Below are positions 41,744 to 55,031 of a stretch of DNA of 64,000 nt, piece by piece. A program made the position numbers and the translations under genes. Source of the stretch: Methylorubrum sp. B1-46 (GTDB lineage: Bacteria; Pseudomonadota; Alphaproteobacteria; Rhizobiales; Beijerinckiaceae); assembly GCF_021117295.1 (NCBI RefSeq), contig NZ_CP088247.1:4169001-4233000 (forward strand). The letters are read 5' to 3'. A model generated the notes under the pieces. The model was given only the letters and a program-made list of their open reading frames with translations, ran no database searches and was not told the DNA's origin. The number at the start of each line of letters is the position of its first letter. Positions within the stretch are counted from its first letter, which is position 1.

Positions 41744-43027
41744 CTATCGCTGCGCGGCCTGCATCGGCTTGTCCGATTTCGGCTGGGGGGCGATGCGCCC
41801 GCCGTCCTTCAGGTCGGCCGGCGGGCTCAGCACGAGACGCTCGCCGCCCGAGAGGCCCTTGTCCACCTCGACCAGGGTGCCCTTGTCGCGGGCGATATGG
41901 ACCTCGGTCCAGGTCACGCGGTCTTCGGCGCCGGCGACCGCGACGCGGGTGCCGGACTGGTTGAACACCAGGGCCTCGGCGGGCACCGCCACCGTCGCCC
42001 CCCCGGTGCGGGGGATCGCCAGGGTCACGTAGACGAACAGGCCGGGCCTTAGGGTCAGATCAGGGTTCGGCACATCGACCTGGGTCGTCAGGGTGCGCGA
42101 GGCGGCGAGCAGCGCCACCGAACTGCGCTCGACCTCGCCGGAGAAGCTGCGGTCGGGCATCTGCGGCACCTTGATCCGAGCGGAGATGCCGGGCTGCACG
42201 CCGACCGCCGCGTTCTGGGGCACGTTGACCGAAATGCGCAGCACATCGTCCCGGTCCATCGACAGGAGCGGCGTGCCCGAGCCGGCATCGGCCTGGACGA
42301 GGTCGCCGACATCGACGTTGCGGGTCGTCACCACCCCGTCGAAGGGTGCGGTGACGATTTCGAAGCCGGTCAGCGCCTTGAGACGCCCCACGGTCGCCTG
42401 CTGCGCCTTGATGTTGGCCTGGGCCACCTTCACGTCGGCCTCGGCCGAGGCGAGGTTCGCCGTTTGCGAGAGCACGCCGGCCTGGGTGTTGTCGGCGTTC
42501 TGCTTCGAGGCCCAGCCCTGGCCGGCGAGCGTCGAGGTGCGCGAGTTCGTGACCTGGGCGAGGTTCACGTTGGCACGCGCCTGATCGACCATAGCCTTCG
42601 CCCGCAGGAGCTGCGCCTCGAGCTGGCCGAGCTGCGCCTCGGCCTGGGCGAGCTGCTGGTCGAGGTCGGGGGCGGCGATGCGCAGGAGCACGTCGCCCTT
42701 CTTCACCCGCGAGCCGAGATCGACGTGCCGCTCGGCGATGTAGCCGGTGGCGCGGGCGTAGATCCGCGCTGTGGCGAAGGGCTCGGTCTGGCCCGGCAGG
42801 GTCAGCTCGACCGGCCCGTCGAGGCGCTTGGCCTCCTCGGTGCGCACTTTCGGCACGAACTCGATCTGCCGGGCCCGCGTCGCCTCGGCACGGGCCGCCC
42901 GCTGCCAGTGACCGTAGCCGCCGTAAGCTAGGAGGCCCGCCACGATCAGCCCGGCCAGCACGAAGCCGCCCTTGCCCGGCGGGGGCGGGATTTTCGTGTC
43001 TTCGCCTGTCCGTCCGGGCTGGCTCAC
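41744..43027 (-). CDS. RND efflux periplasmic adaptor (membrane-fusion protein)
   Basis: 427 residues. A single N-terminal membrane helix (GFVLAGLIVAGLLAYGGYGHW), a biotinyl-lipoyl-like half (GYIAERHVDLGSRVKKGDVL), a coiled-coil hairpin rich in Ala and Gln (residues ~130-230), the second half TAPFDGVVTTRNVDVGDLV and beta-barrel domains follow the HlyD/AcrA order. It is 31 bases downstream of the transporter gene, so the adaptor is translated second. No outer-membrane channel gene is adjacent; it probably uses a TolC encoded elsewhere. Confidence 0.93.
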   Translation of the reverse strand: MSQPGRTGEDTKIPPPPGKGGFVLAGLIVAGLLAYGGYGHWQRAARAEATRARQIEFVPKVRTEEAKRLDGPVELTLPGQTEPFATARIYARATGYIAERHVDLGSRVKKGDVLLRIAAPDLDQQLAQAEAQLGQLEAQLLRAKAMVDQARANVNLAQVTNSRTSTLAGQGWASKQNADNTQAGVLSQTANLASAEADVKVAQANIKAQQATVGRLKALTGFEIVTAPFDGVVTTRNVDVGDLVQADAGSGTPLLSMDRDDVLRISVNVPQNAAVGVQPGISARIKVPQMPDRSFSGEVERSSVALLAASRTLTTQVDVPNPDLTLRPGLFVYVTLAIPRTGGATVAVPAEALVFNQSGTRVAVAGAEDRVTWTEVHIARDKGTLVEVDKGLSGGERLVLSPPADLKDGGRIAPQPKSDKPMQAAQR

Positions 43028-43058
43028 GGGACGATCCTTCGCACGTTACGGACAGGCA

Positions 43059-46292
<3,234 letters not shown>

Positions 46293-46509
46293 GGGTCTCC
46301 GGTCGATGTCCGGTAAGCCTGCCGGGGCCGCGGGCGGGGTCGGGCCGGCGGATACCGCACGGCCACTGTTTCTGTTCTATGTCCGATTGCGTCTCAAAAC
46401 ACAGGCGTGCCGCGATGCCGCATCGCTGCCCGTCCCCAGCCGATCAGGCGGGCTGATCGAGCCGCCGGAGACTATCGAATTCGAAAAATAACCTTTGCAA
46501 CGATGTCCG

Positions 46510-47874
46510 TCAGCCCGATGACCGCGCGGCCGTCGCCGGGTCTGGCTCGTCCTCCATCCGTTCGGTCTCCCGCTGCGCCTGCCGCCGCGCCTGCGCCCGT
46601 CCGAGCCAGAGCGCGTTGAGAAGCCACGCGGCCGAGAGCGGCACCGCCACCACGGCCGCGGCGTGGCCGCCGAAGCCGAGGGCGGAGAGCCCGGTATAGG
46701 ACCACGCGCCGACCTGATCGCCGAGGCGGTAGACCACCGTGTCGATGAAGCTTTTCGCCTTGTAGCGGTCCTCCCGGGGCACCACCGTGAACAGCACCTC
46801 GCGCACCGGCCGGGCGATGGCGAAGTTGCCCGCCCGCCGCAGCACGTAGATCACCACCACCGAGGCGACCGTCGGCGAGAGCGCCAGCGCGGCAAACCCG
46901 ACGACGCTCGCCGCCGGGAGCAGGGCCAGCGTCACGCCGACGCCGAGCCGCTTCGTGATGCGCCCGGTGAAAAAGAGCTGCACGCCGAGCGTCAGCACGT
47001 TCACCGCGAGGTCGACGCTGGCGAAGAAGGCGGTCTGCGCGCCGCGATTGGGGAAGTTGTTTTTGGCCACCGCCGCCTGCTCGAAATACAGGAAGGTCGC
47101 GGTCACCGAGAACAGCGCCAGAAACAGCGCGATGTTGAGAAGGTAGGGTGAGGTGACGGTGCGCCGGATGCCGGCCCAGACATCGCCGCCGATCACGTCA
47201 CCCGCCCGCGCGTCCTCCGGCACCGCGTTGAGCCGCCCGATCAGGCGCGCGAGTCCCCGCATGGCGAACACCGCCGCCTCCAGGAGCACGGCGGCGGCGA
47301 TGAGCAGCGCCCAGGTCGGCACATCACGCGCGAGCGTCGCCGTCACCGCCGAGCCGCAGATGGCGCCGAGCGTGGCGCCCGCGGCGATGAAGCCGAACAG
47401 GCGCTTGCCCTGCTCGGTGGAGAACACGTCCACCACCGTGGCCCAGAAGATCGAGACCACGAACAGGTTGAAGATCGAGAGCCAGACGAAGAAGGCCCGG
47501 CCGACCCACACCGCCGCTTCCCCCTCCGCCACGGCGATGAGGCCGGCAAAGATCAGGATGTTGAGGATGAAGAAGCGGTAGGTGAGGGGCACGAACCGCG
47601 CCCGCGGCAGGCGCTTGACCAGCCACGCGAAGGGCAGGTTGAGCGCCAGCATGCCGATGAGCGTGGCCAGGAACAGCCAGGGCAGGTTTTCGAGCCCGCC
47701 CGCCACGCCCATCTGGTCGCGGATCGGGCGCAGCACGTAGTAGCTCGCCAGAAGCGCGAAGATGTAGGCCCAGGACCACGCCAGCGCCGGCCCCTCGCCC
47801 GGCCGCACATCGACAAGGCGGGCGAGGCGGTCCGAGAGCGAGGAGCCCGAAGACGAGGCCGGGGCCTCGCTCAA
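46510..47874 (-). CDS. Twelve-helix transporter, NTP/NDP-exchanger-like MFS protein
   Basis: 454 residues with about twelve membrane helices. Motifs include SYYVLRPIRDQMGVAGG near the start, IFWATVVDVFSTEQGKRLFG and FIAAGATLGAICGSAVTATL, which are shared by bacterial relatives of the ADP/ATP translocase family. Such proteins in free-living bacteria have no assigned substrate. Its stop is preceded by a charged tail. It overlaps the start of the next upstream gene's end by 4 bases (47,871-47,874), so it belongs to one operon with the two exported redox proteins. Confidence 0.82.
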   Translation of the reverse strand: MSEAPASSSGSSLSDRLARLVDVRPGEGPALAWSWAYIFALLASYYVLRPIRDQMGVAGGLENLPWLFLATLIGMLALNLPFAWLVKRLPRARFVPLTYRFFILNILIFAGLIAVAEGEAAVWVGRAFFVWLSIFNLFVVSIFWATVVDVFSTEQGKRLFGFIAAGATLGAICGSAVTATLARDVPTWALLIAAAVLLEAAVFAMRGLARLIGRLNAVPEDARAGDVIGGDVWAGIRRTVTSPYLLNIALFLALFSVTATFLYFEQAAVAKNNFPNRGAQTAFFASVDLAVNVLTLGVQLFFTGRITKRLGVGVTLALLPAASVVGFAALALSPTVASVVVIYVLRRAGNFAIARPVREVLFTVVPREDRYKAKSFIDTVVYRLGDQVGAWSYTGLSALGFGGHAAAVVAVPLSAAWLLNALWLGRAQARRQAQRETERMEDEPDPATAARSSG

Positions 47875-48608
47875 GGCTTCACCCCGAGCTTCTGCTTCAG
47901 CTCCGGCGCCGAGAGGTCGTGGCCGAAGCCGGGCGAGCCCATGGCGAAGGTGTCGGCCGCCTTCAGTTCGCCGACCACCACGGGGTCGAAGCCGGCATCC
48001 GAGACCAGAGTGCGGGCGGTCTCGAGCGCCTTCGGGTCGTCGCCGGCGATCGGCACCGCCATGCGCGGTTCGGGCCGGCCGGCGTTCTTCTGGAAGACCC
48101 GATAATTCGCCGCGTTGAAGGCGCGCACCACCTGCGCACCGGCCAGGTACTTGGCGGATGTGGCGCCGATGCCGTCGCGCTCGACCTCGTCGGCGACGGC
48201 CCCGTCGCGGGCCTTCACCGCATTGCCGGCATCGATCACCACCTTGCCCTTGAGGCCAGCGGCGTGCTCACGCCCCAGCTCCGGATAGGCCTTGTAGGGC
48301 ACCGCGATCAGCACGGCGTTGCCGAAGGCGATCGCTTCCGCCGGGGTGCCGGCCCGCGACTGGGGCCCGAGTTCTTCCACGAGCGCCTTCAACTGCTCCG
48401 GATGGCGAGAGGCGAAGAACACCTCGTAGCCCGCCTTGATCCAGAGCCGGCCGAGCGTGCTGCCGATATTGCCCGCTCCGATGATCCCGATCCTTTTGGG
48501 ATTTTCGGATTGCGCGAGAGCGGGCAGGGCCGGAAGCAGAAGCGTGCCGGCCAGCAGAGCCAGCACCCCGCGCCGAACGGACAACATCCCAAAAAAGTCA
48601 GACCGCAT
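47871..48608 (-). CDS. Exported NADP-binding, F420-dependent-reductase-like protein
   Basis: 245 residues. A signal peptide (cut near ALA-QS) is followed by a Rossmann domain with KRIGIIGAGNIGSTLGRLWI and ASRHPEQL, then VLIAVPYKAYPELG and VIDAGNAVKARDG, as in NADP oxidoreductases coupled with coenzyme F420 (NPD-like). An exported Rossmann enzyme is unusual because NADPH is cytoplasmic. The ATG at 48,608 was chosen for its GGAGG site; 48,587 is an alternative. It overlaps the AKR gene by 11 bases. Confidence 0.75.
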   Translation of the reverse strand: MRSDFFGMLSVRRGVLALLAGTLLLPALPALAQSENPKRIGIIGAGNIGSTLGRLWIKAGYEVFFASRHPEQLKALVEELGPQSRAGTPAEAIAFGNAVLIAVPYKAYPELGREHAAGLKGKVVIDAGNAVKARDGAVADEVERDGIGATSAKYLAGAQVVRAFNAANYRVFQKNAGRPEPRMAVPIAGDDPKALETARTLVSDAGFDPVVVGELKAADTFAMGSPGFGHDLSAPELKQKLGVKP

Positions 48609-49539
48609 CGATGAAGGCCTCCATCTTGCGCCGCTCGGCGGCATCCGGCAGCCGCCCGGTCGCGGCGGCCATATTGTCCTCGACATAGGCCACCTTCGCC
48701 ATGCCGGGGATCGGGCAGGTGACGGCCTCGTTGGCGAGCACGTATTTGAGGAAGAACTGCGCCCAGCTCTTGCAGCCGAATTCGGCGGCGAAATCGGGCA
48801 GGGGCTTGTCCTTCACCGCCTTGAACAGACGGTCGCGGCCGAAGGGCACGTTGACCATCACCGCCACGCCGCGCTCGACCGCCAGCGGCAGGATGCGCTC
48901 GGCCGCCGCCCGGCTGTCGAGGGCGTAGTTCACCTGCAAGAAGTCGAGTTTCTCCCGCTTCATCACCGTCTCGAGCTCGGGGAACTGCTCGTCGCGCCAG
49001 ACCGTGACGCCGACATAGCGGATGCGGCCGGTCTCCTTGAGCGCGCGCAGGACGGCGAGGTTGGCCTCCGTGTCGATCAGGTTGTGCACGGCGATGAGGT
49101 CGATCTTGTCCGTGCGCAGGCGCTGGAACGAGCGCTCGGTCTCGGCCTCCGCCGCCGCCCGGCCGCGGGCCGCGACCTTGGTGGCGAGAAAGACCTTTTC
49201 GCGCAGGCCCTGGAGGATGAGGCCGAGGACGTCCTCGGCCGTGCCGTAGCTCGGGGCGGTGTCGATCACCCGGCCGCCGAGCGCCACGAAGCGCTCCACC
49301 GCCTCGCGCAAGGGGGCGGTGGCCTCGGGCGTCACCGCCACCTCGTAGCGGCGCGAGGTGCCGATGCCCATGGCCGGCAAACGCTCGCCGGAGGAGGGGA
49401 TCGGCCGGGTGATCAGGGCGTCGGCGGCATGGGCCGGGCGCAGCAGGGCCGGGGCGAGCCTGGCTCCGGCGAGGGCGGCGGCGGCCTGCAGGAGGGTTCG
49501 GCGGGAAAGTGGAGGGATGGGCGGCAGGACGGGCGGCAT
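48598..49539 (-). CDS. Tat-exported aldo/keto reductase
   Basis: 313 residues. The N-terminus PPLSRRTLLQAAAALAG with a cut near AHA-AD is a Tat signal, suiting export of a folded NADPH enzyme. The reductase tetrad is visible: Asp and Tyr in DTAPSYGTAEDV, Lys in FLATKVAARG and His in IAVHNLIDT. It is the first gene of the operon with the exported Rossmann protein and the twelve-helix transporter. Substrate unknown. Confidence 0.85.
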   Translation of the reverse strand: MPPVLPPIPPLSRRTLLQAAAALAGARLAPALLRPAHAADALITRPIPSSGERLPAMGIGTSRRYEVAVTPEATAPLREAVERFVALGGRVIDTAPSYGTAEDVLGLILQGLREKVFLATKVAARGRAAAEAETERSFQRLRTDKIDLIAVHNLIDTEANLAVLRALKETGRIRYVGVTVWRDEQFPELETVMKREKLDFLQVNYALDSRAAAERILPLAVERGVAVMVNVPFGRDRLFKAVKDKPLPDFAAEFGCKSWAQFFLKYVLANEAVTCPIPGMAKVAYVEDNMAAATGRLPDAAERRKMEAFIDAV

Positions 49540-49611
49540 GGGCGCGGGCCTCCTTCGCGGACGGGCGTGGCCCGAGCGAGATAGGGCAACCTCAACGCAT
49601 CGGCGAAGGGA

Positions 49612-50163
49612 TCATTCCCCGAAGCGGCCGAACGTCACCGCCGTCTCGCCGTAGCTGCGCCGCTCCAGCTCGGCGAAACCGGGCGGCAGGACAAGGCCGG
49701 CCTCGGCGGCCTCCTCGACCAGAACCAGCGCGCCGGGGCTGAGCCAGCCGCCGGCTGCCGCCGCGGCGAGCGCCGCGGTGGCGAGGTTCTTCCGGTAGGG
49801 CGGATCGCAGAAGACGAGGGAGGCGGCCTCCGGGGCGGGTCCGAGTCGGGTCGCGTCGCGCTGGATCAGCCGGGCACGGTTCCCGCAATCAAGCGCGGCG
49901 ATGCCCTCCCGGATCAGCGCGCCGGCCTGACGCCCCTCATCCACGAAGACGGCGCGCGCCGCGCCGCGGGAGAGCGCCTCGAAGCCGAGCGCGCCGGTGC
50001 CCGCGAACAGATCGAGCACCACCGCGTCCTCGACCGCGTCGTCGTAGGCGTGGGCCAGCACGTTGAACAGGGCCTCGCGCAGGCGGTCAGAGGTCGGGCG
50101 GATGCCCTCCGCCTTCGGCCCGGCGAGCCGGCGCCCGCGCCATTCGCCGCCGACGATCCGCAC
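49612..50163 (-). CDS. rsmD: 16S rRNA (guanine966-N2)-methyltransferase RsmD
   Basis: 183 residues. The opening MRIVGGEWRGRRLAGPK, then RPTSDRLREALFNVL, SAM motif VLDLFAGTGALGFEALSRG and the N-methyltransferase motif VFCDPPYRKN identify RsmD, which methylates G966 in the small ribosomal subunit RNA. It is ten bases downstream of the rluB-like gene, the usual order in alphaproteobacteria. Confidence 0.96.
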   Translation of the reverse strand: MRIVGGEWRGRRLAGPKAEGIRPTSDRLREALFNVLAHAYDDAVEDAVVLDLFAGTGALGFEALSRGAARAVFVDEGRQAGALIREGIAALDCGNRARLIQRDATRLGPAPEAASLVFCDPPYRKNLATAALAAAAAGGWLSPGALVLVEEAAEAGLVLPPGFAELERRSYGETAVTFGRFGE

Positions 50164-50173
50164 GGGTTAGACC

Positions 50174-52081
50174 CTAGGCGTCGCCGCGCGGCGGACGGCC
50201 GGGACGACCGCCTCCGCGCGGCCCCGGCTTGCCACCGCCGGGACGGCCACCGGCACCGCCAGGCTTTCCGCCGGGACGCCCGCCGCCCGGTCGTCCGCCG
50301 GGCTTGAAGTCACCCCGCGCGCCCCCCTTGGGCCCTCCCTTGAAGTCGCCTCTGGCCCCGTCGCGGGCGCCGCCCTTGAAGCCGGGCTTGCCGCCCGGAC
50401 CGGCGCCCGGTCCCTTACGGAAGCCGCCGCCCTCGCCGCGCGGCGGGCGAGCCGGACGCTCGCCTTCGGCGGTGCGGGGCCGGTCGCGCGGGGGGCCGCG
50501 GCGCTCCGGCGCCCCACCCTCGGCGGGACGCTCCCGGCGGGGCGCCCCCTCGTAACGGTCCCGCGCGGGACGGCTGTCGCTCCGCTCGCGGAACGGACGG
50601 CCCTCGGCCTGGCGCTCAGTCTGGCGCTCGCGCGGCGGGCCGCGCCGCTCGGGCGCCGTCGCCTCGCCGGCCTCGTGGCGGCGGGGACGGGCATCGCCTG
50701 TCGGCGCGTCCCGGCGCGGTCGATCCTCGCGCCGATCGTCACGGCTGCGTTCTTGGTAGCCGCGCTCCTGCTGCGGACGCTCTTGGCGAGGACGCTCTTG
50801 GCGGGGGCGCTCCTGCCGCTCGGGCCGCTCCTCCTCCTTGCGGAAGCGGACCCGGCGATGCGGCTCGGGGGCGGGGGTCTCCGGCGTCGGCTGGAGCCGC
50901 TCGACCAGCACCCGGCGCTCGCCGGCCGCCTGGATCGCGCCGACCCGCTCGCGGCCGCGCTCGGCCGCCGCCGCGCGGGCGGTCTTCGGGTCCATGCCCC
51001 GGCGCGGCACCTTGCTCGCGCGCGGACGGGTCTCGTCGTCGGCCCGCCACACGGTCGGCGAGGGCGCCCGCGGGGCCGGGCGCGCGGCGGCGCGCGGGGC
51101 GGCAGGACGCGCGGGATCACGCGGCGGACGGCCGGCTGCTCCGCCGCGGGCGCCCGAGCGGGGCTCCGAACGCTTTTGTTCGCGGCCCTCGTCGCGGGCG
51201 CCCGGACGGCCCCGCCCGGCGGGTGAGGCGGCCTTCGTCGCCTTGGGGCTTCCGAACGGGGCGATGGCCTCGCGCACCGGGCTCTCGAAATCGACGCCGG
51301 CCTGTTCGGCGAGGCTCTTTCCGAGCTGTTCCTTCAGCACCTTGGTCCGGATCTCCTCGACCAGACCGACTTCGAGGTCGCCGAGCTGGAACGGCCCGAA
51401 CGAGAGCCGGATCAGCCGGTTCACGGAGAGGCCGAGATGTTCGAGGATGCGCTTGACCTCGCGGTTCTTGCCCTCGCGCAGGCCGAGCGTGAGCCAGAGG
51501 TTGTCGCCCTGGACCCGGTCGAGGGTGGCCTCGACGGGGCCGTATTCCATACCGTCGACGGTGACGCCCTTCTTGAGCCGGTCGAGATCGGCCTGGGTGA
51601 TGTCGCCGAAGGCGCGCACCCGGTAGCGGCGCAGCCAGCCGGTATCGGGATGGGCGATCACCTTGGCCAGCCCGCCATCGTTGGTGAGCAGCAGCAGACC
51701 CTCGGTGTTGATGTCGAGCCGGCCGATGGCGACGACCCGCGGCAGGTCGTCGGGCAGCCCGTCGAACACCGTCTGGCGCCCTTCCGGATCGCGGGCGGTG
51801 GTGACGACGCCGCGCGGCTTGTGCAGCAGCCACAGCCGGGTGCGCTCGCGGACGGGCAGGGGCTCACCGTCCACGGTGATGCGGTCGGATTCGGTGACGT
51901 TGATCGCCGGCGAGGTCAGGACCTTGCCGTTGAGGGTGACGCGGCCGGCCTCGATCATCGCCTCGGCGTCGCGGCGGGAGGCGATGCCGGCGCGGGCGAT
52001 GGTCTTGGCGATGCGCTCGCCCTCGGGCGCGGCGGCTTGGTCCGCGGGTACGGCCGGGGAGGGGTCTGGATTGTCGGTCAT
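50174..52081 (-). CDS. rluB: RluB-type rRNA pseudouridine synthase with long basic tail
   Basis: 635 residues. Residues ~25-80 are an S4 RNA-binding domain (IARAGIASRRDAEAMIEAGR). Residues ~85-250 are the RsuA/RluB catalytic domain with the active Asp in GRLDINTEGLLLLTNDG and the segment GLREGKNREVKRILEHLGLS. The last ~340 residues are almost entirely Arg, Pro, Gly, Glu and Ala, ending in GGRPGGGKPG-type repeats. RluB modifies U2605 in 23S rRNA. Typical enzymes are about 250-300 residues; a basic low-complexity tail is common in alphaproteobacteria but this one is very long. Confidence 0.92.
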   Translation of the reverse strand: MTDNPDPSPAVPADQAAAPEGERIAKTIARAGIASRRDAEAMIEAGRVTLNGKVLTSPAINVTESDRITVDGEPLPVRERTRLWLLHKPRGVVTTARDPEGRQTVFDGLPDDLPRVVAIGRLDINTEGLLLLTNDGGLAKVIAHPDTGWLRRYRVRAFGDITQADLDRLKKGVTVDGMEYGPVEATLDRVQGDNLWLTLGLREGKNREVKRILEHLGLSVNRLIRLSFGPFQLGDLEVGLVEEIRTKVLKEQLGKSLAEQAGVDFESPVREAIAPFGSPKATKAASPAGRGRPGARDEGREQKRSEPRSGARGGAAGRPPRDPARPAAPRAAARPAPRAPSPTVWRADDETRPRASKVPRRGMDPKTARAAAAERGRERVGAIQAAGERRVLVERLQPTPETPAPEPHRRVRFRKEEERPERQERPRQERPRQERPQQERGYQERSRDDRREDRPRRDAPTGDARPRRHEAGEATAPERRGPPRERQTERQAEGRPFRERSDSRPARDRYEGAPRRERPAEGGAPERRGPPRDRPRTAEGERPARPPRGEGGGFRKGPGAGPGGKPGFKGGARDGARGDFKGGPKGGARGDFKPGGRPGGGRPGGKPGGAGGRPGGGKPGPRGGGRPGRPPRGDA

Positions 52082-52112
52082 CCGCGCCCCTTACCAGAGC
52101 GTGGGTCCGCGC

Positions 52113-52142
52113 AAAAGGAAAAGGCGGCCCGCGAGGGCCGCC
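52113..52142 (-). terminator. Terminator after the DUF1328 gene
   Basis: Read on the minus strand: GGCGGCCC, four bases, GGGCCGCC (52,123-52,142) followed by TTTTCCTTTT. A strong stem plus a T-rich tract 30 bases after the DUF1328 stop marks a factor-independent terminator separating it from rluB. Confidence 0.85.
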
Positions 52143-52171
52143 CTTTCATCGAACCGCGCGGTTCAGGCCGG

Positions 52172-52348
52172 TCACAACCGCGGCGAGCGACCGCGCACGG
52201 CGCCCATCACCGCCGAGATCAGGAACAGCGCGATCGCGACGAAGAACACGATCTTGGCCGCCTCCATGGCGGTGCCGGCGATGCCGCCGAAGCCGAGCAG
52301 AGCGGCGATCAGAGCGACGACGAGAAAGGTTACAGCCCAACCGATCAT
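52172..52348 (-). CDS. DUF1328 (UPF0391) small membrane protein
   Basis: 58 residues: [40 protein letters not shown], then a second hydrophobic stretch and a basic end. This two-helix pattern defines DUF1328/YtjA, an inner-membrane protein family often induced by envelope or general stress. A perfect AGGAGG ribosome site precedes the ATG at 52,348. Confidence 0.93.
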   Translation of the reverse strand: MIGWAVTFLVVALIAALLGFGGIAGTAMEAAKIVFFVAIALFLISAVMGAVRGRSPRL

Positions 52349-52650
52349 GGTATCCTCCTGACGTCCGTCTTGGACGGTGTCTCGTAAGTCTGTCCTGGCT
52401 TGGAGAATTGCCAAGCTGCCGGATTCGTTCCGTCGATGGCGCTGAAAACGGTTGCCGGGCCGAAGCGTTCCGGGCAGCGGCGGGATCCCGACTTCATCCA
52501 CCCCTCGGGGAGCAACGGCGGCTGCGGAGCCTCTGTTCCGGCCGGCCGGGCGAGACCGGACGCCCCCACACCCACGCGCCCGGAGGATCTTCCGGCCGTG
52601 CGAGCGGGACGACCGAAGCCATTCTTGATGAGATTTCTGCCGGGAGCGTG
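52349..52650. other. Spacer upstream of DUF1328 gene
   Basis: About 300 bases holding the promoter of the DUF1328 gene (minus strand) and the 3' end of the GGDEF-EAL unit. A GGAAT/ACGGTTGCC-rich part near 52,425-52,455 could hold an EcfG-type -35/-10 pair (GGAAC...GTT on the minus strand, around GGAACGAATCC), but spacing was not verified. No gene seen. Confidence 0.35.
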
Positions 52651-54744
52651 TCAGGCTGCCAGCGTGTGCGCGGGCCGCCCCTCGGGCGCGGAGCCGGTCT
52701 CGAGCAGGCTGGCGATCTCGTGGACCGGCCGGGGCGGGCTGAACAGGTAGCCCTGCACCTCCTGCGCCCCCTCCGCGCGGATGGTGGCGAGCTGCGGCTC
52801 GGTCTCGACCCCTTCGACCAGCGTCGTGATGCCGAGGCTCGCCCCGAGGCTGACGATGGCGCGGATGATCGCGCCGGCATCCGACTGTCCGGCGCAGTCG
52901 CGCACGAACGAGCGGTCGATCTTGATCTTGTCGAAGGGGAAGCGACGCAGGGTGCTGATCGAGGAATAGCCGGTGCCGAAATCGTCCATGGAGATGCGCA
53001 TTCCGAGCTTGCGCAGGGTGTGGAGCGTTTCGAGGTTGGCCTCGGTGTCGTCGAGCAGCACGCTCTCGGTGATTTCCAGTTCGAGCCGGCTCGCCTTGAG
53101 GCCGCTGGCCGCGAGCGCGCCGAGCACGCTCTGGACGAAGCCGCGGTGGCGCAGTTGCAGCGGCGAGACGTTGACCGCCACGCTGATCGCGTCGGGCCAG
53201 GCGGCGGCATCTCGGCAGGCCCGGTGCAGCACCCACTCGCCGATCGGCACGATCAGGCCGGTCTCCTCGGCGAGCGGGATGAACACCGCCGGGCTCACGA
53301 GCCCGCGCTCGGGATGGCGCCAGCGGACCAGCGCCTCCATGCCGGTGATGCGGTTTTCGGACAGGTCCACGAGCGGCTGATAGTGCAGTTCGAAGCGGTC
53401 CTGCTGGAGCGCCTCGCGCAGTTCGCGCTCGAGGCCGAGCCGCTCGCGCAGGGTCTCGTCCATCTGCGGCTCGAACCGGCGGACGGTGCCGCGCCCCTCG
53501 GTCTTCGCCTCGTAGAGGGCGAGGTCGGCCTCCTTGAGGAGGCGCTCGATGTCGTGCGGGACCCCCTCGTCGGCCAGAGCGATGCCGGCGCTCATCCCGA
53601 TCTCGACGGTGATCCCATCGAGGGTGTAGGGCGCGGCGACGGCCTCGATCAGGCGCTCGGCCAGGGCCGCAGCCCCGGCCGCGTCCTCGACGCGGGAGAG
53701 CACCGCGAACTCGTCGCCCCCGAGCCGGGCCACCACATCGTGGCTGCGCACCTGCCCCCGCAGCCGCTCGGCCACCGCCCGCAGCAGGGCATCGCCCACC
53801 GCGTGGCCGAAGCTGTCGTTGACCGGCTTGAACCGGTCGAGGTCGAGGCAGAGGACGGCGAGCGGCGCCGCCTCGGCGCGCAGAGCCTCGATCCACTCGG
53901 TGCCGATCTCGCGCAGGCGGGTGCGGTTGGGCAGATCGGTGAGGCCGTCGTGGCGGGCCATGTGGATGATGCGCGCCTCGTTGCGCCGCCGCTCGGTGAT
54001 GTCCTCGAAGGTCGCGACCCAGCCGCCGCCCTCGGCCATGGGGCGGTGGGTCACGGCGATGACCCGCCCGTCGGCGAGTTCGCGCAGCACCGATTTCGAT
54101 CCGTCTCCGGAGAGCGACGTGCGGGTGCTCTCGCTGATCGCATCGATTGTGGCGCCGCGCTTGTAGCGCCCGAGCGCCACCAACATCTCGATGATGGCGC
54201 GCTGGCCCATGCCGACATGGACCGCATCCTCCGACAGGCCGAAGATCTCCAGGTAGCGCCGGTTCCACACGAGGAGCCGCTGCCCCGCATCGAACAGGCA
54301 CAGCCCGTGCGTCATGTTCTCCAGGGCCGCGTCGAAGCGCCGGTTCTGCTCGCTGAGCTGGGCATGGGCCTCGACCAGGGCGCGCCGGGTCCGGTGCTGC
54401 TCGGTGACGTCGCTGCCGACGCCCCGATAACCGAGGAACTCACCCTCGGGTGAGAAAAGCGGGCGACCGCTGATCTCGAACCAACGCGGCGTGCCGTCGG
54501 GATGGCGATAGACGTAGGTCAGTTCACGGAAGGGGCGGCGCGCGGCGATCGTCTCGCGATAAGGCGCAAGGTTCGCCTCCTCACCGGCCAGGGTCTCGCG
54601 CGCCCGCCCGATCAGACTCTCCGGCGGGCGGCCCAGCAGACGCTCGGCGCCCGGAGAGATGTAACTGAATCGGTCCTCGGCATCGGTGGCCCAGAGCCAG
54701 TCGAACGCGATCCGCGCCAGTTCTTCAAGATCGTTCAGAGGCAT
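52651..54744 (-). CDS. PAS-PAS-GGDEF-EAL cyclic-di-GMP protein
   Basis: 697 residues, no membrane helix. A first PAS domain ([20 protein letters not shown], residues ~10-120), a second PAS-like domain ([20 protein letters not shown], ~135-255), a GGDEF domain with intact [10 protein letters not shown] (~265-430) and an EAL domain with intact [20 protein letters not shown] and DDFGTGYSS (~440-690). Both catalytic motifs are complete, so it may make and degrade cyclic-di-GMP, with the PAS domains sensing a cytoplasmic signal. Monocistronic. Confidence 0.95.
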   Translation of the reverse strand: MPLNDLEELARIAFDWLWATDAEDRFSYISPGAERLLGRPPESLIGRARETLAGEEANLAPYRETIAARRPFRELTYVYRHPDGTPRWFEISGRPLFSPEGEFLGYRGVGSDVTEQHRTRRALVEAHAQLSEQNRRFDAALENMTHGLCLFDAGQRLLVWNRRYLEIFGLSEDAVHVGMGQRAIIEMLVALGRYKRGATIDAISESTRTSLSGDGSKSVLRELADGRVIAVTHRPMAEGGGWVATFEDITERRRNEARIIHMARHDGLTDLPNRTRLREIGTEWIEALRAEAAPLAVLCLDLDRFKPVNDSFGHAVGDALLRAVAERLRGQVRSHDVVARLGGDEFAVLSRVEDAAGAAALAERLIEAVAAPYTLDGITVEIGMSAGIALADEGVPHDIERLLKEADLALYEAKTEGRGTVRRFEPQMDETLRERLGLERELREALQQDRFELHYQPLVDLSENRITGMEALVRWRHPERGLVSPAVFIPLAEETGLIVPIGEWVLHRACRDAAAWPDAISVAVNVSPLQLRHRGFVQSVLGALAASGLKASRLELEITESVLLDDTEANLETLHTLRKLGMRISMDDFGTGYSSISTLRRFPFDKIKIDRSFVRDCAGQSDAGAIIRAIVSLGASLGITTLVEGVETEPQLATIRAEGAQEVQGYLFSPPRPVHEIASLLETGSAPEGRPAHTLAA

Positions 54745-55031
54745 AGCACCACCCTAGGCAGGCGGGATTTTGAGGCCAGAATGTAAATATTTCCTCATGC
54801 CTATGACTTGGCCATCATGCCCAATTAACGATCCAATCCTGTCAATCGAAGTGCAAACCCAAGTGCAGGGAAGGGTGAAGGCCGCCGCCTGAATTGCACA
54901 GATTCGACCTGTTTCTTCTAGGTTGCAAAATTTTGAACGTGGAATCCTGAGCGCTCCAGCGATCGAAAGACACCGGAGCTTTCGCCGCGCCGGACCGTTA
55001 TCCGCATCCTGGATGCGGCTGAGGTTGATGG

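Noticed and set aside
52408..54453. A 681-residue plus-strand frame opposite the GGDEF-EAL gene
   Set aside because: Composition is not protein-like and the opposite strand encodes complete PAS, GGDEF and EAL motifs.
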